In this document: positions 38,644 through 49,912 of the stretch, in pieces | Layout: each line of letters opens with the position of its first letter | How positions within the stretch are numbered: the first letter of the stretch is position 1 | Assembly (NCBI GenBank): GCA_045837725.1 | Contig: JBEWZL010000270.1 | Location: 248,001 to 312,000 of the forward strand | Origin: Vermamoeba vermiformis | Lineage: Eukaryota > Tubulinea > Echinamoebida | DNA length: 64,000 nucleotides | Direction of reading: 5' to 3' | Position numbers and translations under genes: made by a program | The notes under the pieces: generated by a model | The model's database searches: none | What the model was told of the DNA's origin: nothing | What the model saw: only the letters and a program-made list of their open reading frames with translations

Positions 38644-39041
38644 GGTGTTCTATATTTATAATTTATAAAAATTGGCCTCCCAAGTTAGATTTAGTCATGA
38701 CTTAACCTCGCGTTGAAAAAAAATTTGGTCAATCAGTTTTCTTTTAGAAACACTATGTTAACAATACTAAGGGTCTTAAATACACCTGTAAATAATTGAC
38801 ATCGATGTATAGCCAATTTGTATCAAAGACAAGCGAGCTGACCCGGATCTCACGGAGTTTTATTTTAAAAAATTTCCCTGCGCCTCAAACGCAAAAAAGA
38901 ACGTATAGAAATATTACTAGAAGGTAATTATCCGCAAATAAAATATTAAAGTTATTTCTATTATTTTGCAAACTAATACTCGAATAATTACAAATTATTA
39001 ACTCTTCTTTTTACGAATAGAGACTGATATAAAGCTTTTAG
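38644..39041. other. Intergenic region; first exon of next gene unresolved
   Basis: These 398 bp lie between divergent genes. The following gene's first recognisable exon opens at an acceptor (TTTTAG at 39,041), so its initiator exon should lie here, but I could not choose an ATG with a good donor. Confidence 0.4.
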
Positions 39042-40650
39042 GTTTATTAAATTGACAATTAATCCGAAGAAAAAGGCTGCATCGAAGTTGAACGTCAAAT
39101 CTGAGAGTGACATCCATTTAGGCGCCAAAAACCACATTAAAGAAGAGGTAAGACTACAATAGTCATAAGAATAATACCAATAACAATGCTAATATTATTT
39201 CAGCTGAGTCACACGAATAAACTCTCAATCGCACGTGTCTGCACAACAAAGCAAGATCTCGAGCACATTGCAATAGCGCCGTTCTGGACTTGTTCGCATT
39301 TGTTAGTGGTACGTATATACTATCTATTAAATTATATAACATGCGATTATCCGATATATTGGGTCCTAAATAAATTCACTCAACTTATCATGGCGAGTAC
39401 GAGGACGCATGTCTAACCTTTGTATTTCCTTTTTAGGAAAAAGATTGGCTGAAAGGATTTAACAAGGCAGAGACCGAGTATCGAATGAAACGGATAGGCA
39501 TTCCTGATGTAGCCCTATTAGACCGCGATACAGACAAAGTTGTCGGTCTAGTCGAAGGTACGTAACAATCAACATCGTTGGTAATATTAATATTATGGAC
39601 AGTATTATATACGAGTAAAATGAGCAACACGAAGATCAACCTGTTGAATAAATCAAAAATTCCGTGGGTCGAAACCAAAGCGGAGGACGTCATGGGCTGG
39701 ACTGGTGCTGACCCACTAATTGCTTATAGAAGCTCAGAGCCCGTAAGTATACATATAGTAACGCCTTCTATAATATAACAACATATAGTCTATATAATCG
39801 TTTTTACAATGGATAAGCAGTGCGTAAAAGTGACACTTTGACTTGTCATTTTTGGCACGATGAAACTTTAATACAAATTTACAACGTCATATACTTCTTA
39901 ATGATTATTATTGTTAGAGTGAATAATTACTATTGATACTAAATGATCGTTCATAGGACTGGCAGTGTAACGCATGCAAAGAAATTAATTGGCAGAACGT
40001 GACATTGGAAAGAATTGCCGCCATTGTTGATGTGTATCCGAAGACTGGTTGGAGCTCAAAATTTTACCGAAAAGTCTTTGCGATATTTCAAGACGTTCGG
40101 GCATTGCCAAACAAGTAAGTTTATTCGCTCGACAAGTCTTTGCAGAAATTTTATTAACTATGAAAACTAATTTTGTAGTGCTGAGGAGCTTGCTGATCGA
40201 TATTATCTAGTCGAAGGTACTTATATGGTATTGGATGGCTGGAACATCGTCGAATGCGAAAGTTTTCTACGCGGCGCAGTTCAGTTCAGTGAATCGTACG
40301 AAAAAATTATTGGAAAAGAGCCGATTTTTTTAGACGGACTTCATTTTGCCTTAAACGAGGACCAAGCGATGATTTTGTTGCAAGATCTGATGAATACAAA
40401 TTTGAATAATTGGAAACAATCTCCGACGAGATATTCGATCGATGACAGCGTACTAAAATGGCCCGGTCTATCGTTGCGACAAATTTTCCATCAAAAAGAC
40501 TCCAAAGGAACTTTATCAAAAGTAGTTAATGTCCAAAATTATCAAAGTTTACCGACTTTGTACCCGACAATAGCACGTCTATTCGGGTATAACATTCCTT
40601 GGCTGAAAAACAACGCGAAACCAGGCCCGAAAAAACTTGTACAGAAATAA
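39042..40650 (+). CDS. Predicted PD-(D/E)XK-like nuclease with CxxC zinc knuckle
   Basis: Six exons are supported (39042-39146, 39204-39308, 39437-39557, 39603-39742, 39957-40114, 40179-40650); the initiator exon is missing. Visible motifs: ESDIHLGAKNHIKEE (E..H..AK), a long gap, then IPDVALLDRDTDKVVGLVEVLYTSKM and LLNKSKIPWVETKAEDV, then DWQCNACKEINW. The order E..H.xxK / D / EV..T / K...L...PW.E / CxxC resembles bacterial CoiA-like and other restriction-endonuclease-fold proteins as I recall them. The C-terminal 150 aa are unassigned. The nuclease call is inference; a database profile search with HHpred-type sensitivity would decide. Stop overlaps AATAAATAA. Confidence 0.55.
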
Positions 40651-40937
40651 ATAAGGTTTATATTATTTACAAGGTTTAGCTTGGCACGCATTAAGGTGCC
40701 CTTAAAACAGTACCCAAATTGAAATTTCCGATAACCGGGTTCTCAGATCTTAAGTGGGAAATTGCTGACTTTGTGGCTCGGCTAAAACTGCAGGCATTCA
40801 GCGGAAATAGGGCAATTTTGCGTCCCTAACCGAGTTACGCAAAGTATGGATTTTTCTCTGGAGAAGATCCCACCTGTCAAAAATTAATTTTGGTTGTAGT
40901 CATCGCATTAAACGCTTACTACTCTTAAAGATAGCAC

Positions 40938-43274
40938 ATGAGCGAGGTAATTTTTTAAACTTCCAACGTCATGTTTTGTCTGTCTCATCTGCGTTTATTA
41001 AAAACACATTCCTTTGTTTTACTTCTAAATACTACTTTTATTATTATAATATGAAGGAGATAATTCATTGAGGCCACACATGGCATTTTGGCAAAAAAGA
41101 CGACAATCGAGTCAAAAATTAAGAAATTAAATTTAAAAACTCGTAATAATTGCTGTAACCACCTTATTTATTCTATATAGTTGAAATCAGAGTCAAAGAT
41201 CTTTCGCGCACTGCGACATGGGAAACCATTCTCACTGGATCCAACAGTAAAGTCCCTGGACTTTTCAGGTAAATAAAGGAACTCCTATAACATCGTATTT
41301 TAAAAATTTGAAACAGACTACACCAACTATGGTATACAGTACGGAGAACTTTTCCAGGCCCTTAAAAAAAATACCACGCTGACGAGTCTCAAGCTGAGTA
41401 CGTAGTTACGACGTATCTTGTAATGTGCCATTAATAATTTGGACAGACTCCAGTATTGGTGTGAGTGGCGCACGACAGCTTGCAGATGTTCTAAAGGAAA
41501 ATTTGTCTCTTACGAGCGTCACGATCTCTGGCGGAGAATTTCTATCGGATCTTTTTTATTCTCAGTCAAAAGGGAAGAAGGTTCTGGCAAGAATTAACGA
41601 CTTGGTAGAAAAGAATAGACTATACCAACAGGTAAACTTATAGTCTGAAAACATTTCATAATCTAACGTACGCCAGGCTGTGACTCGCAAGGTTCAGGAA
41701 GAAATGAAAAGGCTGTTACCAAAACTAGAAGAGCTAGTGCGAGCAGAAGTACAGGCCGAGCGCGAGGCAGAAGAGGCAAAAAAGCAACAAGAAGAGGCCT
41801 TGGCCAGACAGCGACACGAAGAAGCACTGACCAAAGAACGCAAAGCCGCAGAGCTCAAGAAGCAACAGGAGTTGCAAGCCCAAAAGCGTCGACAAGAAGA
41901 AGAGCAGGCCAAAAAAGTATCTGACGTCAAAGCATGGATCGATGCCAACAACTGGGAGGCACTTGCAATGTTCATTAAAGACCACCCGGACTTCGCCATT
42001 ACCAACTTGCTGGCCACGGGCAAGTACAACTTGAACACGGTGACATTTGTCAATCAGCTCTCAGCGCACACGGTCCAACGAATCATTGAAGAGCTCGAGG
42101 TGGCACAAGATTTCAATAACAAGAAAAACGACGAGTTATTGGCTCAGCAGCAGGTGTTAGTGGCTGAAGAAGAAGACCTGAAGCGAAAGCTTGAGCAAGT
42201 TAGGGCCCAGATCCAACAAGTAACCGCTCAGAGCAGGGCTGCAAAGAATGATTTGGAAGTCACCACCGGTCAAATTACTAAAGCGAAAGATAATTTGAAG
42301 GAGATTCAAAAATCTCTCGCGGAAAGTACGCCAAAATTGGAGCAGTGGCGAGAACGCCTTCAAGTCGATGTTTCAGAATGGACCTACGAAGACATCGAAT
42401 GCTTATTAAGAGAAATCAACATGACGGACCATACTTCCTCGTTCATTAAAAACAAGATCGATGGCAGTGTGTTGCTCGATCTTACCACATCCGATCTGAT
42501 CGACTGTCTCAGCATCAACTTCAAAGAGGCTAAGAAATTGTTGAAGTCCGTATTTCTTGCTCGCGTCTACAAGGACATCTACACGACACCCCCTGGCGTG
42601 CTTCAATGGCATGTTGATACTGTTTGCTCGTGGCTCGAGGACAACAAGTTTGCTCACTTGTCTGAAACTTTCCGCAAGCAACAAGCAAGTATATTGTATT
42701 TAATATTCCATATATTAATCTAAGAGTTACTTTAGATTACTGGAAGCGAGTTGGCGTTCATCGATCGAAATGACTTAAAGAAATACTTGAAGATCGAAGC
42801 GTTAGGCGATTGTATCAAACTAGAAAAGGCGATCAACGAGCTGCAGCGATCTCATTTAGCAGAAAAATCTATCCAAAAGCAAATTGCCGTCGAATTGGAA
42901 GTGGAGAAAGTCGCTGGGTATCAGGTACGAAATTGCTTTCGAAATTTCTCAGAAATTATTTTAAGAATTATTCTCTCTAGAGCGAATTAGAGCAGAAATT
43001 GCACGAGATGAAGGCCATTAACGAGGAGCTCAAGCGGAAGCTAAAAGACGCGAAGAAAAATGCACCCGAAGCCTTTTGCTGCCCGATCACGCAAGAAGTC
43101 ATGAGCGATCCGGTGGTGGCGAGCGATGGCCACACTTACGAACGTGTCGCCATTGAAGCGTGGTTGTTGCACCACGATACCTCACCCATGACCAATCAGC
43201 GCTTGGAGAACAAAGTTTTGACCCCCTCTCACACGTTGAAGAGCATGATCCGCGAGTTTGTTGATCGAAAGTAG
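40938..43274 (+). CDS. LRR / coiled-coil / SAM-SAM / U-box ubiquitin ligase
   Basis: Seven exons (40938-40946, 41181-41268, 41317-41397, 41447-41631, 41677-42684, 42736-42924, 42981-43274) encode 617 aa. Exon 1 is only ATG AGC GAG. Ribonuclease-inhibitor-type LRRs follow (VKSLDFSDYTNYG, TTLTSLKLNSSIGVSGARQLADVL, LSLTSVTISGG). Next come an Arg/Glu/Gln coiled coil (AEREAEEAKKQQEEALARQR), a second coil (~270-330), SAM 1 (WTYEDIECLLREINM..SSFIKNKIDG), SAM 2 (WHVDTVCSWLEDNKF..ITGSELAFIDRNDL) and a C-terminal U-box (FCCPITQEVMSDPVVASDGHTYERVAIEAWL). U-boxes recruit E2 enzymes, so this is a predicted E3 ligase that can oligomerise through SAM and coil. The intron at 42,685 has a GC donor. Confidence 0.85.
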
Positions 43275-43285
43275 GCTTACCTTAC

Positions 43286-43400
43286 TGATACAATGTCGTT
43301 AGTTCATCAGTGTAACTAACCTCAGCTTCAATAGGTGACACTATTCTATTGTAATCGTATTCTTCCGGCTGTACGCCAACCAGACAATTAAAGATGTTTC
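43286..43400 (-). pseudogene. Relic fragment of the degenerate Ras-like gene
   Basis: About 85 bp (43,316-43,400) match 46,136-46,222 at roughly 85% and would read ..GVQPEEYDYNRIVSP.. on the minus strand. A further ~22 bp (43,287-43,308, TGATACAATGTCGTTAGTTCA) match 45,927-45,947, which lie downstream of the intact copy's stop. The last exon found in the intact copy is missing between the two blocks. It is therefore a decayed, internally deleted duplicate. The beta-helix gene lies between the two copies. Confidence 0.75.
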
Positions 43401-43562
43401 CTTCACCGGTGTACGGCAATCCCAGATTCCCAAATAGGCTATTGACTCTTTAAGTCACCTTGCCACGAAATTAATTTGTTTTCAAATTACGCTTCGGTCC
43501 GCAGTATTTTCCGTAGGTAAAATGGACTGTCCAATTTTTCTAAATATTACCAAAGGAACAGC

Positions 43563-45767
43563 ATGCGTTTCCTATGGTTTTTATCAGTGCTAGTGGCGCT
43601 AGGTATCTAAGATATTAATAGATTTGACCTCACAATCAATTTTAATATTTTTTGTACGAAGCCGCTTGCGTTCAGATTAATCCTCCTGAACTCCCTCGAG
43701 TTAAATACGATGTTACTTATTCAGCGCCACAGAACAAAGTCGTTGTATCGGCAGGTCAATCAATTCAAGCGGCTATAGATGCAGCAACTTTGGGCACCGT
43801 GATCGAGTTGGAAGCAGGAGCAACTTGGGATATTGGAAAAGAGTCTATCGTACTGAGAAATAAATCTGGTAAGTGTTTTGTTTTTTTAAATTTCAATATG
43901 TAGCAGTTTGTAATTAATGAAATTTTGTTAGGCGACGGTTGGATTTACATCCAGACTTCAGCGTACAATTCTTTGCCGTCTCCCGGCACGCGTGTCGCTC
44001 CTAGCGATAGCCAATATATGCCCAAAATTATTTCAGACGTCCAGCCTGCAATTACGATAGAAAGCGGAGCGCATCATTATCGTTTGGTCGGAATTGAATT
44101 CACTGGTACTACGGCATATATGAATGCGCTAAGTAAGTAACAGACGCATATATAGCAAGTATTAATGAGATTCAGTCGAGTTGGGCAACTATTACCCATC
44201 GAGTATGGCGGATTTGGCCGATCACATAATTTTGGATCGCATCTACGCTTGGGGACCAGACGATGGAGGGATCAAGAGAGGCGTTGCACTTAATTGCATA
44301 TCTGGAGCTGTCGTAGACTCGTATATATCTGGCTTTAAAGCTGCTGGTTTTGATTCACAAGTACGCTTAACATTTAATCTAACCGCTTTAACGAGTTAAC
44401 TAGGCAGTAGCTGGTTGGATCGGTACAGGTCCATACGTTATCGATAATAATTTTATGGAAGGAGCTACTGAGGTGATTTAAGATTTGGATTCGTCCACCA
44501 TCGGGCTAATTATTTTTTTCTCAGAATTTCATTTTCGGCGGAGCAGATCCGCCAGCGACTTTGAACAGTCCTATTCCGTCGGATATATTCATTACAAGGA
44601 ATCATCTATTTAAGCGTCTTTCTTGGCTAGGCGATAGCAGTGTGGTCATAAAAAATCTTCTTGAATTCAAAGTTGGCCAACGAGTGCTCGTCGAAGGAAA
44701 TGTCTTTGAAAATAATTGGGCGAATGGTAATAATATTATATTTAACAACACGCACAAAAGTACATGTTTTAACTTGATACTTACAGGTCAAGCGGGCCGA
44801 GCAATCGTATTGACTCCCAGAAATCAAGATGGAACCATGCCGACTGCCGTAATAGGCGATATTACGCTTCGAAATAATATTATTCATACTTCTTGTGCTG
44901 GTTTGATTATTCTATCACGTGACGATCTAAAGGAAAGTTTGATAACGGAGAGAATTGATTTCTCGAACAATTTAATTTACAATCTATCTCCTGCGTAAGT
45001 CGTCTATAATAGTCTATCGAATAGGTTATTAATATTTATCAAAGGATGTGTGGCGGTGGAAGCGGAAGAGGTTTTCTTTTCATTAGCGGTCCTCAGCCCG
45101 GCAACGATTGGTCGATTAATCATAACTCTATTTTCCCAGAAATTGGCGCAGATTTCAATAGTTGGGCCAATGTCGGAGATTCAGGCACTGTAGTCAATCG
45201 TTTTCAAATGAACGATAACATTGCTTATTTGGGAAGCTACGCAGTACATGCAGCTCAAGGCACCGGGGATCAAGCCCTGCAGATCTATATGACTGACTGG
45301 GAAATGAAAAATAATCTGTTAGTTGGCCCAGATGCATTTGGAGTCTATTTTCCGAACGATACAATCGTCAATAACGGAACATTCATGAACGATGTGGGTA
45401 ACGACGACTTTTCCTATGTTTCTGGATCTCCTTATTTGGGAAAGGCTTCTGATGGCACCAACCCTGGGGCTGATTTGGAAAAGATTGCATGTGCTATAAG
45501 TAAGTCCTTACTATTGGGATTGAAAAATGACTGACTTTTTTCCGAAGATCCAGCGGATGCGCCGGAGAATTTAAAGTTACCTCAGTGTACTCTAGCACCG
45601 ACTGTATACATCCCAAAAACACCCGCATCAACAACACCAAAGTCGTCAACATCTGCCAGGTAAAATCACAACACATTCTTCAGAGCAAGGCGTTAACATA
45701 TTTAAGTAGTGCTCCTATTGCCGTCTTTGGAGTTGCGATCATCTTGGCACTTATCTTCGTGATGTAA
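43563..45767 (+). CDS. Secreted GPI-type right-handed beta-helix protein
   Basis: Ten exons (43563-43602, 43662-43868, 43932-44132, 44176-44360, 44404-44472, 44525-44726, 44787-44994, 45045-45499, 45548-45659, 45686-45767) encode 586 aa. Signal peptide MRFLWFLSVLVALAAC. The mature protein shows parallel beta-helix repeats with HYRLVGIEFTG, IILDRIYAWGPDDGGIKRGVALN, AVVDSYISGF, GPYVIDNNFMEGATENFIFGG, IKNLLEFKVGQRVLVEGNVFENNW and GDITLRNNIIHTS. This pattern is familiar from pectate-lyase-superfold proteins of bacteria and plants. A Ser/Thr/Pro linker and a hydrophobic tail (IAVFGVAIILALIFVM) suggest a GPI anchor. A role in polysaccharide binding or cleavage is inferred; no catalytic residues are identified. 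Confidence 0.75.
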
Positions 45768-45977
45768 TATCAAGATGGTTAAGAACTATTGATTATTTTC
45801 GGAGCCGAACGTTGGATCGGGATCGGAAAAAGTTAATAAAATTTATAAAAAAATATTTATTTTGGCGTCAAAAGCAGCATTTAGCTGATTTTGTGGAACA
45901 ATTTTCGTCTTCGATAGCTTTGCAACTGATACAATATCGTTAGTTCACCTCTCAATAGCGTCATATCAAACTCCTTA

Positions 45978-46427
45978 CTAAGCAGCCTTCAGCAGCTCGT
46001 CTTTCACTGAATTCATTACTCTGTCAATTTTCTTGGAGTCGTTCAGTGAAACTTCAAAGTACTTCATGCCGAATAGATTTGCGACGAACTGCAAAAAATC
46101 GACAGTTAGTCAAATGAATATGGCAACTAATGTATCTTACCTCAACTTCAGTGGGTGACACTATTCTATTGTAATCGTCCTCTTCAGGCTGTACGCCAGT
46201 GAGACAAAACACTTGGTGCGAAGATGTTTTTGTGCGGTTGTTGTAGATTTCGGGTAAATTTTCTTCGATCAATCTTGTCAACGACTGCCTATCATTCAGA
46301 TTGAAGAAGAACATAATCGCATGACTTTTCTTGTAAAATTTTGATTCAATTAATTCTTTCTTAAAAGCAGATCTCTTTTTTGTCGAACTTTTGTGAACGC
46401 GCCACTGAATGCGAACCAACGTCAGAT
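45978..46427 (-). CDS. Degenerate Ras-like GTPase homolog, N-terminal exons unresolved
   Basis: Two exons are clear: 46141-46427 (DLTLVRIQW.., KKSHAIMFFFNLNDRQSLTRLIEEN, HQVFCLTGVQPEEDDYN, SPTEVE) and 45978-46088 (FVANLFGMKYFEVSLNDSKK to stop). Their order resembles the second half of a Ras/Rab G domain (..I.V.D..D..S.......VG....., SPTEVE..FA...G..YFEVS). The DxxG switch and NKxD motif are absent. Upstream, around 46,560-46,620, a minus-strand stretch reads VGFFSKSEFVDRVRSF, like a shortened P-loop region. I could not join these in frame. It may be a pseudo-GTPase or a decaying gene; a relic copy lies at 43.3 kb. Confidence 0.45.
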
Positions 46428-46965
46428 CTGCAATTACGAATATCCTTTCTTTACATACTGTATGTAAGAAAGAGTTAAGGCCGTCTTGATCTCGAATTTG
46501 CTTGCTCCATCCCTATCAAAGTTCTGTTAATAATCAGCCCCGAATGAAGCTTCTGACCCGATCCACGAACTCACTTTTTGAGAAGAAGCCCACTAATAAA
46601 GATACCGTTAGAGCGCTTACATATTTTTTCTCGGAATTTGCTTACGGTATAAGCGTCCAAGAAACCGTTCACAATCGGCGTGGGACCGGATGGAACAATT
46701 TGAAAGAAATAATAGGGCTCAGATGTGTGTCGTTCGCGTTTAATAAGTTTGTCTTTGGCACCGCTTTTCCACCTGTGTTATTGTAAGATTTAATATTTGG
46801 ACCTTAAGTAATGACTTATTTATAACACAAACCTTTGTTCGATGTCTTTGCGAGTCACACTGTCACTTCGGAGGCTTCGCCGACTAGACAACCATTGAAT
46901 TATTTCTACATAAATACACCGTTACTATTATTTCACTTATCGACAATAATTCTTTTAATTTTTGT

Positions 46966-47175
46966 TCAAAGCTTGGATTCGGATCCCGGCCGATTCGTAC
47001 CTGTATTCCATTTCGTCGCACCTATTATCGGAAGATGAGGCATTGACGCGAGATTGTAAAATAGACGGCACACTCTTTGCAGGGTAACAATAGTGTCTAA
47101 TGTCGAGATCGCGTATCGGTGGATGTGGCACCATACTTCGGGAGGCAGGCTGAGGTAATCAATTCGTTGCGCCAT
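46966..47175 (-). CDS. Small F-box protein or F-box exon
   Basis: A 69-aa ORF begins MAQRIDYLSLPPEVWCHIHRY and continues VTLQRVCRLFYNLASMPHLP, a compact F-box (LPPEV....I.......V..VCR.FY). The last ~15 aa are Gly/Ser/Arg-rich and may be read-through, because a GT donor-like site (ATAG/GTGCGA) lies after PHLPI. It could be the first exon of a longer gene whose other exons I cannot identify. The F-box itself is convincing. Confidence 0.5.
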   Translation of the reverse strand: MAQRIDYLSLPPEVWCHIHRYAISTLDTIVTLQRVCRLFYNLASMPHLPIIGATKWNTGTNRPGSESKL

Positions 47176-47358
47176 CGTATTATTATAGATATGTGGTGTA
47201 TTGTTTATAAAAACTGTCGATATTAATATTTAATCCAATTCGTGCCGTTATTTATATCTTGCGCGACAATTTGACAGCTGTCATGCGTTCTTAAGATTAA
47301 AGTCCAAGTTTATTATATATTTAATAAACTTGATAGAATATACTTCCCCGTAATAACT

Positions 47359-49481
47359 TTAATCCCACTCGGCCAATCCGAGCATTTTCTTGTCTAGTTC
47401 GGTCGTTTTTGGAAGTTCGTGGAACACGCATTCCCACGACATGTTGCCGCGATCCGTGTCATTGCCCGACGAAAACATTTCAGGCTTGCGACCAGTCTTG
47501 ACGGCTCTATATGACATATGCATTAGTGATTGCAAATAAATAATTAGCAAGAGTAAAATTATCGTACCGAGTGGTGTCCTGGCGGTACTTTTCGTAGTAG
47601 GAGCAAGATCTGGGAATGCAACGAATGAAGCATTGCAAGCGCCATTGATTCGAGGTGCTCACAGCGTTAGCATGGGGCAAGCGCGATGACCAAATAAGGA
47701 AATCTCCTTTCTTCATCGGGATCTCCTTCACTTCGTTCTTCACGGTGTCAAAGTCTGCGTAGTTAAGGAACACGTCCTCTTCATATGGCGGCATTCTCTT
47801 GCTGCCTAATGACCCACCGAACTCACCAGCCTCATACTTGGCTCGGTAATTGCGGATCTTGTCAAGTTTGTGGTGACCTGTGAAATTTCCGTGGGTCAGA
47901 TCTAGCGTTCAAAAGTGATCACAAATGTTAGTAGTATTTACCTGGTAAGCATACAAAGCCACCACCGCCAACTGGACAATCAGAGAGGCAAACACTTCCT
48001 TGGTACGCAGGTCCGCCAAGGTACCACAAGTTGAGATCCGTGTGGACTGACAATTTGCCGTGCAAGCGCGGGAATGTCAAATTCGTCTGTTGGCCGTCGA
48101 CTATAGTAAAATATTTAATATGCGGTTCAATTGTAAGGGAGTGCCAGCCGACTGACACGGGTCAAAAAGTGGTCTGGATCGAACTTACCATCAACCTCGA
48201 TCCAAGCAGGAGGCTTCATACTGACACGATCGAGCGAGACAGTCAATTGGTGGTCGCGCAAAAGTTGTGCGAAGAGACTGTACAACTTGGGATCCGTTCT
48301 CATTTCATAATACGCGGGCAAATGCCACAAATCAACGAAACCATTGACACCCAGAACCTTTTGATTGGGTTAATATCGGTAGCATATTACTATATTAGGC
48401 AAGTCGATGTCGAGTATACTTACATCGTGAGTCCAAGTCACGTGGTTGTCTTTCACGAGGCCAGTCAACATGCACGCGCGCAAAAACATTTGTTCCACGA
48501 GTCGATCCACGAGTTCATTAGAGAAGAAATTCTGCAAAGATTAGTAAAGATCATTGCCAAATTTGGAAACGATAAAGGTATCGACTCGTTCATGAAAATT
48601 ATTTTTTTGGGAGCGTTCAAAATGACATCCGGAATTGTACTAGTGCAGTAAGATAACAATAGCACTGTATGAGTTAATGTATGACTTACCTCAATAACGA
48701 GATAGCCATTGTCTTCCAAGAACTTAATTTGCTCTTCAGTCAATTGAAAGTCCAAGGCGTGGTCGTGTTTGGCCAGCTCTTCACGCTCTTGTGCAGTCAA
48801 TCGGATGCGGTCTTCTTCTTCTTTGGCGGCGAATTCTGCCAGTCTCTTGGTCACACTGCAAGAATATGATCAATATATTACGTAGAAGTAACTCTATAGT
48901 GAGCTTATGTCTCAAAAACTTGCGAGATGCGGATCATCCGTTCGGACACGAATATTTGCATATAAGGATTCATTATTATTATGCTTACTTGTCTTGGTAT
49001 TCTTGAGAAATGACATCGCCGTTCATGTCGTACAAGACGCCATTGACTTCAAGTGTTTCGAGCAGTAGATCCACAGAACAGAAGCTCATTAGTAACATAA
49101 TTTCGAATTATTATTGGTTACTAATAGTACTTATCTCGATCAAGATCTGGCTTCATTTTCAAAGCACGCACGTACAAAGTAGTGGCTCTGAGGTAAAATC
49201 AAAGTCAAAATTTGATATTGATATTTTATATTAATTCAACGGTTGAGTAATACTCATCTCCTCGCTCTATATAAAGCGGGAAGCACAGTCAAATTTAATT
49301 TAAAATTAGTATTTACGAAAATAATCAAAAAATATTTTAAAACTGTCCTTACTCTTTAAGCTTGCCTTCCTTCTCAAGATGAATAGCATTTAGATATATC
49401 TCCTCTGCGGTTTGTTTTTTCGGTTCCTAAAATAAATTGTTAGCAACATAAACCAGGATCCGAGCTGCTCGGCTGTACCAT
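47359..49481 (-). CDS. TPR / phytanoyl-CoA-dioxygenase-like (PhyH) protein
   Basis: Ten exons (49479-49481, 49353-49426, 49131-49187, 48989-49084, 48690-48855, 48424-48531, 48189-48357, 47942-48100, 47568-47877, 47359-47506) encode 429 aa. Exon 1 is just the ATG, placed because the next exon opens in phase 0 and no other start fits. A TPR-like pair follows (AEEIYLNAIHLEKEGKLKEATTLYVRALKMKPD), then a helical linker, then a PhyH domain: LEDNGYLVIENFFSNELVD, LHGKLSVHTDLNLWY (HxD iron ligands), CPVGGGGFVCLPG, and LPHANAVSTSNQWRLQCFI (third His and the 2-oxoglutarate-binding Arg). Fe(II)/2OG oxygenase activity is predicted. Substrate unknown. Confidence 0.75.
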
Positions 49482-49912
49482 TAATTTGGGCTGTTTGATC
49501 GCTAATTATGATAGCTGTATTGTGTTACATGAGTAAAATCTATGGTAGTAAAGCCTCTGAACAAATTAATTTAATTAAAAAATTAGCCCCCTCAATTCTC
49601 GCGCTTTTCCCGCTTTTGATTCGATAATAGATTATTCAAATACATGCCCAAGCTAGAGATAGAGCTAGTATATCTCGATAAGGCTACTGCCCGTCTTTCT
49701 TTGTCAATCAAGTTGAAACACGACAGGATTGTACCGCAGAGGACCGCCGTGTCCACTCAAAACAAAAAACGTCGATTCTCGATAGTTTAAATAGTCAACA
49801 ATTATGTATAAAGCATATGACCAATATTTATGGTTTATTCACCCGTCTTTGAGACGAAACAAAAATGTAACAGAGCAAATCTGTTACCATAGAACGCTAT
49901 AAACAACAATAT
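49482..49912. other. Intergenic region, no supported gene
   Basis: These 431 bp lie between two minus-strand genes. I see no ORF with a recognisable domain and no RNA gene. The region holds the promoter of the PhyH gene and the 3' flank of the MORN gene. Confidence 0.4.

Noticed and set aside
46430-46620. Reading a complete Ras-like G domain by joining the VGFFSKSEFVDRV stretch to the exons at 46.4 kb
   Set aside because: No pair of donor and acceptor sites keeps frame, and the candidate introns would be under 30 nt. The N-terminal part is therefore left unresolved.
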